DNA of 7,758 nt from Gammaproteobacteria bacterium (GTDB lineage: Bacteria; Pseudomonadota; Gammaproteobacteria; GRL18). Every line of letters begins with the position of its first letter. Position 1 is the stretch's first letter. A model generated the notes under the pieces. It saw nothing but the letters and a program-made list of their open reading frames with translations, did not search any database and had not been told where the DNA came from. Below, piece by piece: positions 1 through 6,654 of the stretch. The position numbers were made by a program, and so were the translations under genes. The stretch covers positions 1 through 7,758 of the forward strand of contig JALTKC010000046.1 of the NCBI GenBank assembly GCA_027076245.1, given 5' to 3'.

Positions 1-1
1 C

Positions 2-1627
2 AATGAAATATCAGAAATATCCCGGGGGCTAAAGGCTTTGGCCAAGGAAATGAACGTGCCGGTTATTGCATTATCTCAGCTTAATCGCGGCCTGGAACAA
101 CGCCCTAACAAGCGTCCCGTTATGTCGGATTTAAGGGAATGTGTCACCGGTGATACATTGGTGGTTTTAGCGGATGGATCAAGAAAACCCATTAGAGAAC
201 TGGTGGGTTCAAAACCTGAGCTTTATGCAATGGATAAACAGGGCAAAATGGTTATTGCGCAAAGTGATAAAGTCTGGAAAGTCGGCAGGAAAAAAATATT
301 TAAAATTCATCTGGCCAGCGGCAGAACGGTTCGTGCCACCGCTGAACATCGCTTTATGTGTGATCTGGAATGGAGAAAAGTTAAACATATAAATACGGGA
401 AACCGTTTGGCTCTGGCCAGAAAAATTCCTGAACCTGTCATTAAGAACAGTTCATCTGAAAAAATCAGCTTAAGTGATCACCAGATTATTTTACTTGCGC
501 ATATGATTGGAGATGGGAGTTATCTTAAAGGGCAACCCATGAGATATACTACAAACTCCCAGGAAAACAGTGAAATTGTTAAAAAATCCGTTGAGCAGGC
601 TTTTGCTATGCGGGTCAATCGCCATCAGCAAAAAGATAAAACCTGGCACCAACTGGTGTTCAGTGGTAATGGTAATCGCTGGCATCCACAAGGAATGAAT
701 AAGTGGTTCAGAGAATTAAAAATATTTAATCAGCGTTCGCACGAAAAACAGGTACCTGAAATCCTGTTCACCCTTTCTGATGACAAAATTGCCCTGTTTT
801 TACAACATCTCTGGGCAACTGATGGAACTATATATACTCGTCCTTTAGGCTCAAAAGGCAGTCATGTTATTCATCTGTCAACCAATAGTGAGCAACTGGC
901 TAATGATGTTTTATATTTACTGCAACGACTAGGGATTATTGCCCGTATCAAAAAAACTCAGAAAGCTCATTATAAGCCCGGTTATCTTGTCTGTATTACA
1001 GGACAACCAATGCAACAGTTATTTTTAAAGCGTGTGGGTGCATTTGGCCCCCGGCTTGCTCAGGCTGAAAAACTGTCTTTGCGTCTGGAGGATGTTAACG
1101 GTAACACTAATGTGGATACTCTGCCGGTTGAAATATTTAACCATGTAAAAAAAGTCACAGCACTTCAGGGTATATCTCAGAGAAAAATGGCTTCAATGAG
1201 AGGTACTTCCTATGGTGGAACCTCTCACTATCGTTTTGCACCTTCCAGAAGAACGGTTCTGGATTATGCCAGACATCTGGATGACCCCTGGCTTTATGAA
1301 CAGGCCAACAACGATCTTTTCTGGGATAAAGTTGTTCTGGTCGAAGAAGCGGGTGAAGAAGAGGTTTATGATTTAACTGTGCCGGACTATGAGAACTGGC
1401 TGGCTGACGGGATTGTCAGTCATAACTCGGGTGCTATCGAGCAGGATGCAGATTTAATTGTATTTATTTATCGGGACGAAGTGTATAACGAAGACAGTCC
1501 CGATAAGGGCACGGCGGAAATTATTATCGGTAAGCAGCGTAATGGTCCTTTGGGTACGGCAAGACTGACCTTTCTGGGTCAATACACCCGCTTTGAAAAT
1601 CATGCGTCTATTGATTATGAAGACTAG
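2..1627 (+). CDS. dnaB: Replicative DNA helicase DnaB, C-terminal part, interrupted by an in-frame intein (5' end outside window)
   Basis: DnaB is the hexameric ATP-driven helicase that unwinds DNA ahead of the replication fork. The window opens inside the gene: codons are open from base 2, and the first 46 residues (NEISEISRGLKALAKEMN through VIALSQLNRGLEQR to SDLRE) match the RecA-like ATPase core of DnaB. After a 429-residue intein (140-1426), 66 more helicase residues follow: SGAIEQDADLIVFIYRDEV, then EIIIGKQRNGPLGTARLTF, ending in IDYED and TAG. The GKQRNG segment contains the basic residues that in this family act as the arginine finger towards the neighbouring subunit (Arg codon 1538-1540). 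Precise removal of the intein restores an uninterrupted DLRESGAIEQDAD motif, so no residues are missing at the junction. A start at the TTG at 38 is not supported, because the match continues upstream of it. alr follows after 15 bases. The family call is very secure. Confidence 0.97.
   Translation, partial: NEISEISRGLKALAKEMNVPVIALSQLNRGLEQRPNKRPVMSDLRECVTGDTLVVLADGSRKPIRELVGSKPELYAMDKQGKMVIAQSDKVWKVGRKKIFKIHLASGRTVRATAEHRFMCDLEWRKVKHINTGNRLALARKIPEPVIKNSSSEKISLSDHQIILLAHMIGDGSYLKGQPMRYTTNSQENSEIVKKSVEQAFAMRVNRHQQKDKTWHQLVFSGNGNRWHPQGMNKWFRELKIFNQRSHEKQVPEILFTLSDDKIALFLQHLWATDGTIYTRPLGSKGSHVIHLSTNSEQLANDVLYLLQRLGIIARIKKTQKAHYKPGYLVCITGQPMQQLFLKRVGAFGPRLAQAEKLSLRLEDVNGNTNVDTLPVEIFNHVKKVTALQGISQRKMASMRGTSYGGTSHYRFAPSRRTVLDYARHLDDPWLYEQANNDLFWDKVVLVEEAGEEEVYDLTVPDYENWLADGIVSHNSGAIEQDADLIVFIYRDEVYNEDSPDKGTAEIIIGKQRNGPLGTARLTFLGQYTRFENHASIDYED
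140..1426 (+). mobile_element. DnaB intein, 429 aa, with intact splicing domains and DOD homing endonuclease
   Basis: A protein-splicing element translated within DnaB. It starts with Cys1 (CVTGDTLV, splicing block A), has block B with the TxxH motif (ATAEHRF, T67 and H70), and ends with block F (EEVYDLTVPDYENWLADG, residues 407-424) and block G (IVSHN, H428-N429) before Ser+1 of the host protein. All residues usually required for class 1 splicing are present: Cys1, TxxH, penultimate His, terminal Asn and a Ser nucleophile. Between the splicing halves lies a LAGLIDADG/DOD endonuclease with both acidic motifs (D125, D228). The length is typical of a full intein; mini-inteins are about 130-150 residues. 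Nothing is frameshifted or truncated. Hand-counted 60-base stretches inside the intein have 19-26 G+C, somewhat below much of the neighbouring genes, consistent with transfer but weak evidence. Splicing and cleavage activity are inferred from motifs only. Confidence 0.95.
482..949 (+). other. DOD (LAGLIDADG) homing endonuclease core within the intein
   Basis: Intein residues about 115-270. The first DOD motif is LAHMIGDGS (residues 119-127, bases 494-520) and the second is LQHLWATDGT (221-230, bases 800-829). Each keeps the metal-binding Asp (D125, codon 512-514; D228, codon 821-823). The second motif is followed by LLQRLGIIARI (260-270), typical of intein block H. About 95 residues separate the two motifs, normal for a single-chain two-motif enzyme. 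In this family the endonuclease cuts an intein-free dnaB allele so that repair copies the intein in. Both Asp residues being intact suggests a functional or recently functional enzyme. The domain boundaries are approximate. Confidence 0.88.
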
Positions 1628-1642
1628 AGGCTGAATCTTAAA

Positions 1643-2758
1643 ATGCATCAGGTTCGAGCCAGAATCCGTTTAGCCAGTCTTAAGCATAATCTGGATGTGG
1701 TAAAAAAACTGTCCCCTAATAGTCGTATTGTCTCTGTTATAAAAGCCAATGCTTACGGTCATGGTATTACAGAGGCAGCCCGGGCATTGCACAACAGTGA
1801 TGCTTTTGCCGTGGCACGAATGGATGAAGCCCTGTTTTTGCGTCAACAGGGTATTGATAAAACAATTTTTCTGCTTGAAGGAGTTTATGAACAGGACTGT
1901 TATAAACTCTGTGAACAGCATCATTTAATTCCGGCCGTTCACTGTATGGAACAGTTTCAGTGGCTGCAGAATTATTTTGCTGAAAATAATAACTGCTCAC
2001 TTTCTTACTGGCTGAAACTGGATACCGGAATGCATCGGCTGGGTTTGCAGAAAACAGAATTAAATCACCTGAGTGATATTCTGCAGACACTACCGGATAA
2101 CAGAAAACCAGTGGGGATTATGTCTCACTTCGCCTGTGCGGATGAAATCAATAATCCTTTTAATCAGCAGCAGCTTGAACTGTTTGAACAATTAACGATC
2201 CTCTCCTTTAAAACACAGCGCAGCATGGCCAATTCAGCCGCCATTATTAGTATGCCTGAAAGTCATTATGACTGGGTCAGGCCGGGTATTATGCTTTATG
2301 GAGTTTCTCCTTTTGAGGAGAGAACCTTTAAAGATGCTGCCGGACACTCTGAGCTGGAGCTAAAACCGGTGATGACCCTGGAGTCAGAACTTATTGCCGT
2401 TAAACACCTGAAAAAAGGGGATTGTATCGGTTATGGTTCCAGCTGGTGCTGCCCGGAGGATATGACCATTGGTGTAGTGGGTATTGGTTATGGAGACGGC
2501 TATCCTCGTCATGCCCGCCCGGGTACGCCAGTTTTAATGCATAAACATCGGCTGCCTTTAGTTGGTCGGGTGTCTATGGATATGATTACTATTGACTTAC
2601 AGGCCCTGTACCAGCATGGCATTAGCCCGGCTTTAGGAGACAGAGTGGTCTTATGGGGTGAGGGACTGCCCGTTGAACAGGTTGCACAAGGCTCAGACAC
2701 CATTGCCTACGAATTATTATGTCAGATAACCCAGAGAGTAACGATTGAATATGAGTAA
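1643..2758 (+). CDS. alr: Alanine racemase (PLP-dependent)
   Basis: Converts L-alanine to D-alanine for the peptidoglycan peptide stem, in the cytoplasm. The 371 residues match the usual family length (about 360-390). The PLP lysine is K34 in VIKANAYGHG. Other expected residues are present: R132 in DTGMHRLG, H162 in MSHFACADE, R213 in VRPGIMLYG, the second catalytic base Y264 in IGYGSSW, M312 in VGRVSMDM and Y356 in AYELLC. The N-terminal TIM barrel covers roughly residues 1-230 and the C-terminal beta domain the rest. The ATG at 1643 leaves only a short N-terminus before the first barrel strand, as in homologues; a weak GAGG lies at 1627-1630, 12 bases upstream. It follows dnaB by 15 bases, an arrangement common in gammaproteobacteria, and its last 8 bases overlap pepN. 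Alr rather than catabolic DadX is inferred from this position; sequence alone does not separate the two. Confidence 0.96.
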   Translation: MHQVRARIRLASLKHNLDVVKKLSPNSRIVSVIKANAYGHGITEAARALHNSDAFAVARMDEALFLRQQGIDKTIFLLEGVYEQDCYKLCEQHHLIPAVHCMEQFQWLQNYFAENNNCSLSYWLKLDTGMHRLGLQKTELNHLSDILQTLPDNRKPVGIMSHFACADEINNPFNQQQLELFEQLTILSFKTQRSMANSAAIISMPESHYDWVRPGIMLYGVSPFEERTFKDAAGHSELELKPVMTLESELIAVKHLKKGDCIGYGSSWCCPEDMTIGVVGIGYGDGYPRHARPGTPVLMHKHRLPLVGRVSMDMITIDLQALYQHGISPALGDRVVLWGEGLPVEQVAQGSDTIAYELLCQITQRVTIEYE

Positions 2759-5456
2759 TAAAACCATCTACCTGAAAGATTATCAGCCGCCGGCTTATGT
2801 CATTAACCGTACTGATCTACATTTTGAACTGGAAGCTGAAGTACAGAAAAAAACTGATCAGGGTCTGGTAACCGACATTGTAACCACCGACATTGTAACC
2901 ATTGTTAAAAGCCGTCTGGAGATTTTACGCACCGATAATGCCAAAGCCGGTGATTACTCATTAATACTGCATGGTCAGAATCTGCAGTTACAGTCACTAC
3001 GGATTAATGGCAAACCGCTGACAGACAGAGATTATAAACTGGATGATGAAGGGCTGACTCTGCATGAAGTACCCTGGTCTTTTATTCTGGAAGCTGAAGT
3101 CTGGATTAAACCGGAGCAGAATAAAGCTCTGGAAGGTCTGTATCAGTCCAGCGGTAACTTCTGTACTCAGTGTGAGGCAGAGGGTTTCAGGCGTATTACT
3201 TATTATCTGGATCAGCCGGATATTATGTCGGTTTTCTATACCACCATTATTGCCGATAAAAAGAAATATCCGTACTTGCTCTCTAATGGTAATTTAATTG
3301 AGCAGGGCAATATAGATGATCAGCGGCATTTTGCCAGATGGCATGATCCGTTTCGTAAGCCCAGCTATTTATTTGCGCTGGTGGCCGGTGATCTGCTCAA
3401 GGTTGAAGACCAGTTTACTACTGTCTCCGGTCGTAAGGTAAAACTGCAGTTATTTGTCGAAAAACAGAATAAGCACAAATGTGCTCATGCCCTGGAATCC
3501 CTGAAAAAAGCCATGCGCTGGGATGAGCAGACCTTTGGCCTGGAATACGATCTGGATGTGTATATGATTGTAGCGGTTGAAGATTTTAATATGGGTGCCA
3601 TGGAAAACAAGGGGCTGAATGTTTTTAATGCCAAGTACGTACTTGCGGATCCACAAAGTGCTACCGATGGCGATTATGAAGGTATCGAAGGGGTCATCGG
3701 TCATGAGTATTTCCATAACTGGACCGGTAACCGGGTGACCTGTCGGGACTGGTTTCAGTTAAGCCTTAAAGAAGGCCTGACGGTGTTTCGGGATCAGGAG
3801 TTTACTTCCGATATGCAGTCCCGGCCGGTAAAACGCATTGATGATGTGCGTATTTTGCGGGCTCATCAGTTTGCCGAAGATGCCAGCCCTATGGCTCATC
3901 CTATCCGCCCGGCGCAGTATATGGAGATAAACAATTTCTATACGGTGACGGTTTATAACAAGGGGGCTGAAGTCATCCGTATGATCCACACCGTATTAGG
4001 ACGGGAAAACTTTAAAAAAGGCATGGATCTGTATTTTCAACGCCATGACGGTCAGGCTGTTACCACTGAAGACTTTGTGGCCGCTATGGCCGATGCCAGC
4101 GGCATTGATCTTAGCCAGTTTGATGCCTGGTATAACCAGGCCGGAACGCCCAAAGTTCAGGTTCAGACCGAGTATCTTGCACAGCAGAAAAAATTTATTG
4201 TTAAACTTAAACAGCATTGTGACATTACTCATTACGAAGAATTAAACAGCCCGGATTTAAAAGTTAAGGCACCGTTTTATATTCCTCTTAAAACCGGTCT
4301 GCTGAATAATAAGGGGCAGGAAATTGCAGAACAGACACTGGCTCTGACGGATTATGAACAACAGTTTGAGTTTAATGAGATTGAAGATGAGCCGGTATTA
4401 TCCATATTAAGGGATTTTTCAGCGCCGGTGATTCTGGAATATCCGAATGATACAACCGCTGAACAGTTAAGCCGCAATCGGGCTTTTTTAATGGCCCATG
4501 ACACCGATCCTTTTAACCGCTGGGAAGCTGGACAGCAGCTTGCTGGTCAGTTAATTCTGGATGCGGTTAAACAGCAGACAGGAACAGAAGCGTATCAATT
4601 TAATCAGGAAATACTGGAACTGTTTCTCCATGGCTGCAGACAGGTATTAAAAGATAAAAAACTGGATAATGCACTTAAGGCACTGGCACTGCTCCTGCCT
4701 GCTGAATCTTATCTGCTGGAGCAACTGGAAGTGGCCGATGTGGGTGCGGTTTTTGATACCCGAAAACAACTGCGGTTGATCATCGCAGCGGAACTGGACG
4801 CTGAATTTAAACACTATTATCAGTCCCTTGCCGTTAATACACCTTATCAGTTTAATGCAGAGGCTGCCGGCAAGCGCAGTCTGAGAAATCTGGCTCTGGC
4901 CTATCAGATGGCAGGAGGGGATGAACAGGCGGCCAGACTAGGTTATAAACATTTTACTGATGCGGATAATATGACCGATACCATGGCCGCCCTGTCACAA
5001 CTTGCGCATATCGAGTCGGATTATACTCAGCAGGCACTGGAGAGTTTTGAAAATACCTGGGCCGATGATCCGCTGGTTATGGACAAATGGTTTATAGTGC
5101 AGGCATCGGCACAGCATGATAATGTGCTTGACAGGGTTAAACAGCTTATGACACATCGCTGTTTTGAATTTAAAAACCCCAATAAAGTCCGAGCATTGAT
5201 AGGCACCTTTGCCGGAGCCAATTTAAAAGCCTTCCATAATAAGGACGGTTCCGGCTATCAGTTTGTTATGGATCAAATCCTGGCACTGGATAAGTTTAAC
5301 CCGCAGGTAGCCTCCCGGCTGGTTAAAATATTCAGTCGCTGGAAACGTTATGATGAACAACGTCAGAAGCTGATGCAGGCTGAACTACAAAGAGCGGCCG
5401 GAGAAAAACTGTCACCCGATGTTTATGAAATTGTCAGTAAAAGTCTGGATAACTAA
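2751..5456 (+). CDS. pepN: Aminopeptidase N (M1 family zinc metallopeptidase)
   Basis: Cytoplasmic broad-specificity aminopeptidase that removes N-terminal residues from peptides in the late steps of protein turnover. The protein has 901 residues, against 870 in E. coli PepN. Catalytic features are intact: exopeptidase motif GAMEN (282-286), zinc site HEYFH (H318, E319, H322) with third ligand E341 in LKEGLTVF, and transition-state Tyr Y402 in TVTVYNKGAE. These sit at a constant offset of 21 from the E. coli numbering as I recall it, so the extra length is partly N-terminal. By analogy with E. coli, domain I spans about 1-214, the thermolysin-like domain 215-465, a small beta domain to about 570 and a helical C-terminal domain to the end. 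I start at ATG 2751, not at the TTG two codons earlier (2745), because that ATG overlaps the alr stop by 8 bases, suggesting translational coupling. No strong Shine-Dalgarno is visible; AGAG lies at 2733-2736. A 15-bp tandem duplication encodes TDIVTTDIVT at residues 41-50. Confidence 0.97.
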   Translation: MSNKTIYLKDYQPPAYVINRTDLHFELEAEVQKKTDQGLVTDIVTTDIVTIVKSRLEILRTDNAKAGDYSLILHGQNLQLQSLRINGKPLTDRDYKLDDEGLTLHEVPWSFILEAEVWIKPEQNKALEGLYQSSGNFCTQCEAEGFRRITYYLDQPDIMSVFYTTIIADKKKYPYLLSNGNLIEQGNIDDQRHFARWHDPFRKPSYLFALVAGDLLKVEDQFTTVSGRKVKLQLFVEKQNKHKCAHALESLKKAMRWDEQTFGLEYDLDVYMIVAVEDFNMGAMENKGLNVFNAKYVLADPQSATDGDYEGIEGVIGHEYFHNWTGNRVTCRDWFQLSLKEGLTVFRDQEFTSDMQSRPVKRIDDVRILRAHQFAEDASPMAHPIRPAQYMEINNFYTVTVYNKGAEVIRMIHTVLGRENFKKGMDLYFQRHDGQAVTTEDFVAAMADASGIDLSQFDAWYNQAGTPKVQVQTEYLAQQKKFIVKLKQHCDITHYEELNSPDLKVKAPFYIPLKTGLLNNKGQEIAEQTLALTDYEQQFEFNEIEDEPVLSILRDFSAPVILEYPNDTTAEQLSRNRAFLMAHDTDPFNRWEAGQQLAGQLILDAVKQQTGTEAYQFNQEILELFLHGCRQVLKDKKLDNALKALALLLPAESYLLEQLEVADVGAVFDTRKQLRLIIAAELDAEFKHYYQSLAVNTPYQFNAEAAGKRSLRNLALAYQMAGGDEQAARLGYKHFTDADNMTDTMAALSQLAHIESDYTQQALESFENTWADDPLVMDKWFIVQASAQHDNVLDRVKQLMTHRCFEFKNPNKVRALIGTFAGANLKAFHNKDGSGYQFVMDQILALDKFNPQVASRLVKIFSRWKRYDEQRQKLMQAELQRAAGEKLSPDVYEIVSKSLDN
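2871..2900 (+). repeat. Perfect 15-bp tandem duplication inside pepN
   Basis: Two adjacent identical copies of ACCGACATTGTAACC (2871-2885 and 2886-2900), in frame, each encoding TDIVT. Because the unit is five codons, the reading frame is kept and PepN gains five residues in its N-terminal beta domain, far from the active site. The lack of any difference between copies suggests a recent slippage event or ongoing homogenisation; this is inference. Confidence 0.9.
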
Positions 5457-6599
5457 ATGAACATGAGCTGGTCTGCGATCCGCTTAATTGTTTGCCTGTT
5501 ATTAAGTGCTTTCCCGGCATTGCTGTCTGCCAATGCCGAGGTACCCCGAAATATTATCTTTTTTATCGGTGATGGTATGGGACTGTCCCAGATCAGTGCG
5601 GCTCGTATAATCAATGGTCATCTGAACCTTGATCAACTGCCGCTGACCGGTATGCAGACCACGTATTCAAGTAATAAATTGGTGACTGATTCAGCGGCTG
5701 CAGGTACAGCTCTGTCCACTGGTTATAAAACGGACAATGGGATGATTGCTCAAAGTCCTGACGGCAGGTCGCTTAAAACCCTGTTTGAATACGCCAAAGA
5801 AAAAAACATGTCCACGGGAGTGGTGGTAAGCAGTTCCGTAACCCATGCCACACCGGCATCCTTTTTGGCGCATACCAACAGTCGGAAAAATCAGCTGACC
5901 ATAGCCCGACAGATAGCAGAAGGGGATACCGATGTTATTCTGGGTGGAGGTCTGGGTTATTTCCTGCCGCATAGTAAATCTGAAAGTTATCGCTATGATG
6001 AACAGGATCTGGTTGCATTGTTTAAACAACAGGGGGTTAAACAGAAGGGGGCCGGTAACCATACAAGTGTGGTGTACAATCTGCAGCAATTTAAAAATAT
6101 GGGTGAGGCAAAACGTCTGCTTGGGCTGTTTGCCCGAAAACACCTGCCTAAAGTCAGCCAGAATCGTCAGCCTTCCCTGGCTGCGATGACAGAGAAAGCT
6201 TTGCAAATCCTCTCTGAAAACCCGCAGGGATTTGTATTAATGGTTGAAGGCTCACAGATTGACTGGGGCGGACACCAGAATGATCAGGCCTATATGCTGT
6301 CTGAACTGGTTGATTTTGATAAGGCCATTGCAGTGGCGATGGAATTCAGCAAAAGCCATCCGGATACCTTAATTCTGGTGACTGCTGACCATGAAACCGG
6401 CGGTTATGCCATTCATAATGGCTCAGTAAAAGAGAAAAAAGTGACGGATTCTGCCTTTACCACCCGACATCATACCGCTACCATGGTGCCTGTTTTTGCA
6501 ACAGGCACAGGCAGTGATACTTTTTCCGGCGTTATGGACAATACCGATATTGGTAAAACTCTGATAGAGTTTATAAGCAGGCGTCAATCCATACCATAA
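5457..6599 (+). CDS. Secreted alkaline phosphatase (PhoA family)
   Basis: Hydrolyses phosphate monoesters, probably in the periplasm. Residues 1-27 form a signal peptide: hydrophobic stretch AIRLIVCLLLSAFPALLS, then A-N-A before a likely cleavage at 27/28. Catalytic features are complete: D39 in FIGDGMG, nucleophile S79 in VTDSAAAGTA, H130 and T132 in VTHATPA, R143 in NSRK, E264, D269, W270 and H273 in VEGSQIDWGGHQ, D311 and H312 in TADHETGG, and H339 in RHHTAT. H130 and W270 stand where E. coli PhoA has D153 and K328, as in TAB5- and Vibrio-type enzymes. At 380 residues it is compact (E. coli PhoA 471; TAB5 about 375). The ATG directly abuts the pepN stop (TAAATG); a second in-frame ATG at 5463 is also possible. 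No obvious Shine-Dalgarno or Pho box precedes it, so expression probably depends on readthrough and reinitiation from pepN. I leave the symbol blank because phoA versus another alkaline phosphatase subgroup cannot be settled here. Confidence 0.93.
   Translation: MNMSWSAIRLIVCLLLSAFPALLSANAEVPRNIIFFIGDGMGLSQISAARIINGHLNLDQLPLTGMQTTYSSNKLVTDSAAAGTALSTGYKTDNGMIAQSPDGRSLKTLFEYAKEKNMSTGVVVSSSVTHATPASFLAHTNSRKNQLTIARQIAEGDTDVILGGGLGYFLPHSKSESYRYDEQDLVALFKQQGVKQKGAGNHTSVVYNLQQFKNMGEAKRLLGLFARKHLPKVSQNRQPSLAAMTEKALQILSENPQGFVLMVEGSQIDWGGHQNDQAYMLSELVDFDKAIAVAMEFSKSHPDTLILVTADHETGGYAIHNGSVKEKKVTDSAFTTRHHTATMVPVFATGTGSDTFSGVMDNTDIGKTLIEFISRRQSIP
6486..6508. repeat. Perfect 9-bp inverted repeat within the alkaline phosphatase gene
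   Basis: GTGCCTGTT (6486-6494) and AACAGGCAC (6500-6508) are exact reverse complements with a 5-base loop TTTGC. It lies about 90 bases before the stop codon and encodes VPVFATGT, part of a region conserved in the family, so coding constraint may explain some of it. A run of five T (6521-6525) follows 12 bases after the stem. That is too far for a standard intrinsic terminator, but the hairpin could affect RNA stability or pausing. Confidence 0.6.
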
Positions 6600-6645
6600 A
6601 ATAAAAAAGGGAAAGCAGAAGGAAAGGGGGAAGAAACCTCCTGCT
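6597..6645 (-). terminator. Probable Rho-independent terminator of the SCP-2-like gene
   Basis: Read on the minus strand, AGCAGGAGG (6645-6637) pairs with CCTTCTGCT (6622-6614), nine base pairs including one G-U wobble, around a 14-base loop. It is followed by TTCCC and then a T-rich tract (TTTTTTATTTTA, 6608-6597). It begins 9 bases after the stop of the minus-strand gene. On the plus strand the wobble becomes an A-C mismatch and no T tract follows, so it should work poorly for the alkaline phosphatase transcript. The loop is long and the T tract starts five bases after the stem, which lowers confidence. Confidence 0.55.
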
Positions 6646-6654
6646 GAGCAGATG

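Noticed and set aside
38..1627. TTG at 38 as the true start of a 529-residue protein
   Set aside because: The frame is open upstream to base 2 and reads NEISEISRGLKA, which is ordinary DnaB sequence; the gene simply begins outside the window.
1767..2090. 107-codon open frame on the minus strand
   Set aside because: It is antisense to alr, which is fully supported by its PLP and substrate residues.
2745..2750. TTG two codons upstream of the pepN ATG as its start
   Set aside because: The ATG at 2751 overlaps the alr stop region in the way typical of coupled genes and is the better codon; the TTG adds only two residues.
5409..5447. Pho box ahead of the alkaline phosphatase
   Set aside because: CTGTCAC at 5409-5415 and TTGTCAG at 5431-5437 each resemble a half-site, but neither has a partner repeat at the 11-base period.
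5691..6206. 171-codon open frame on the minus strand
   Set aside because: It lies wholly antisense to the alkaline phosphatase, which has every catalytic residue; its translation is Cys- and Phe-rich and resembles no family I know.
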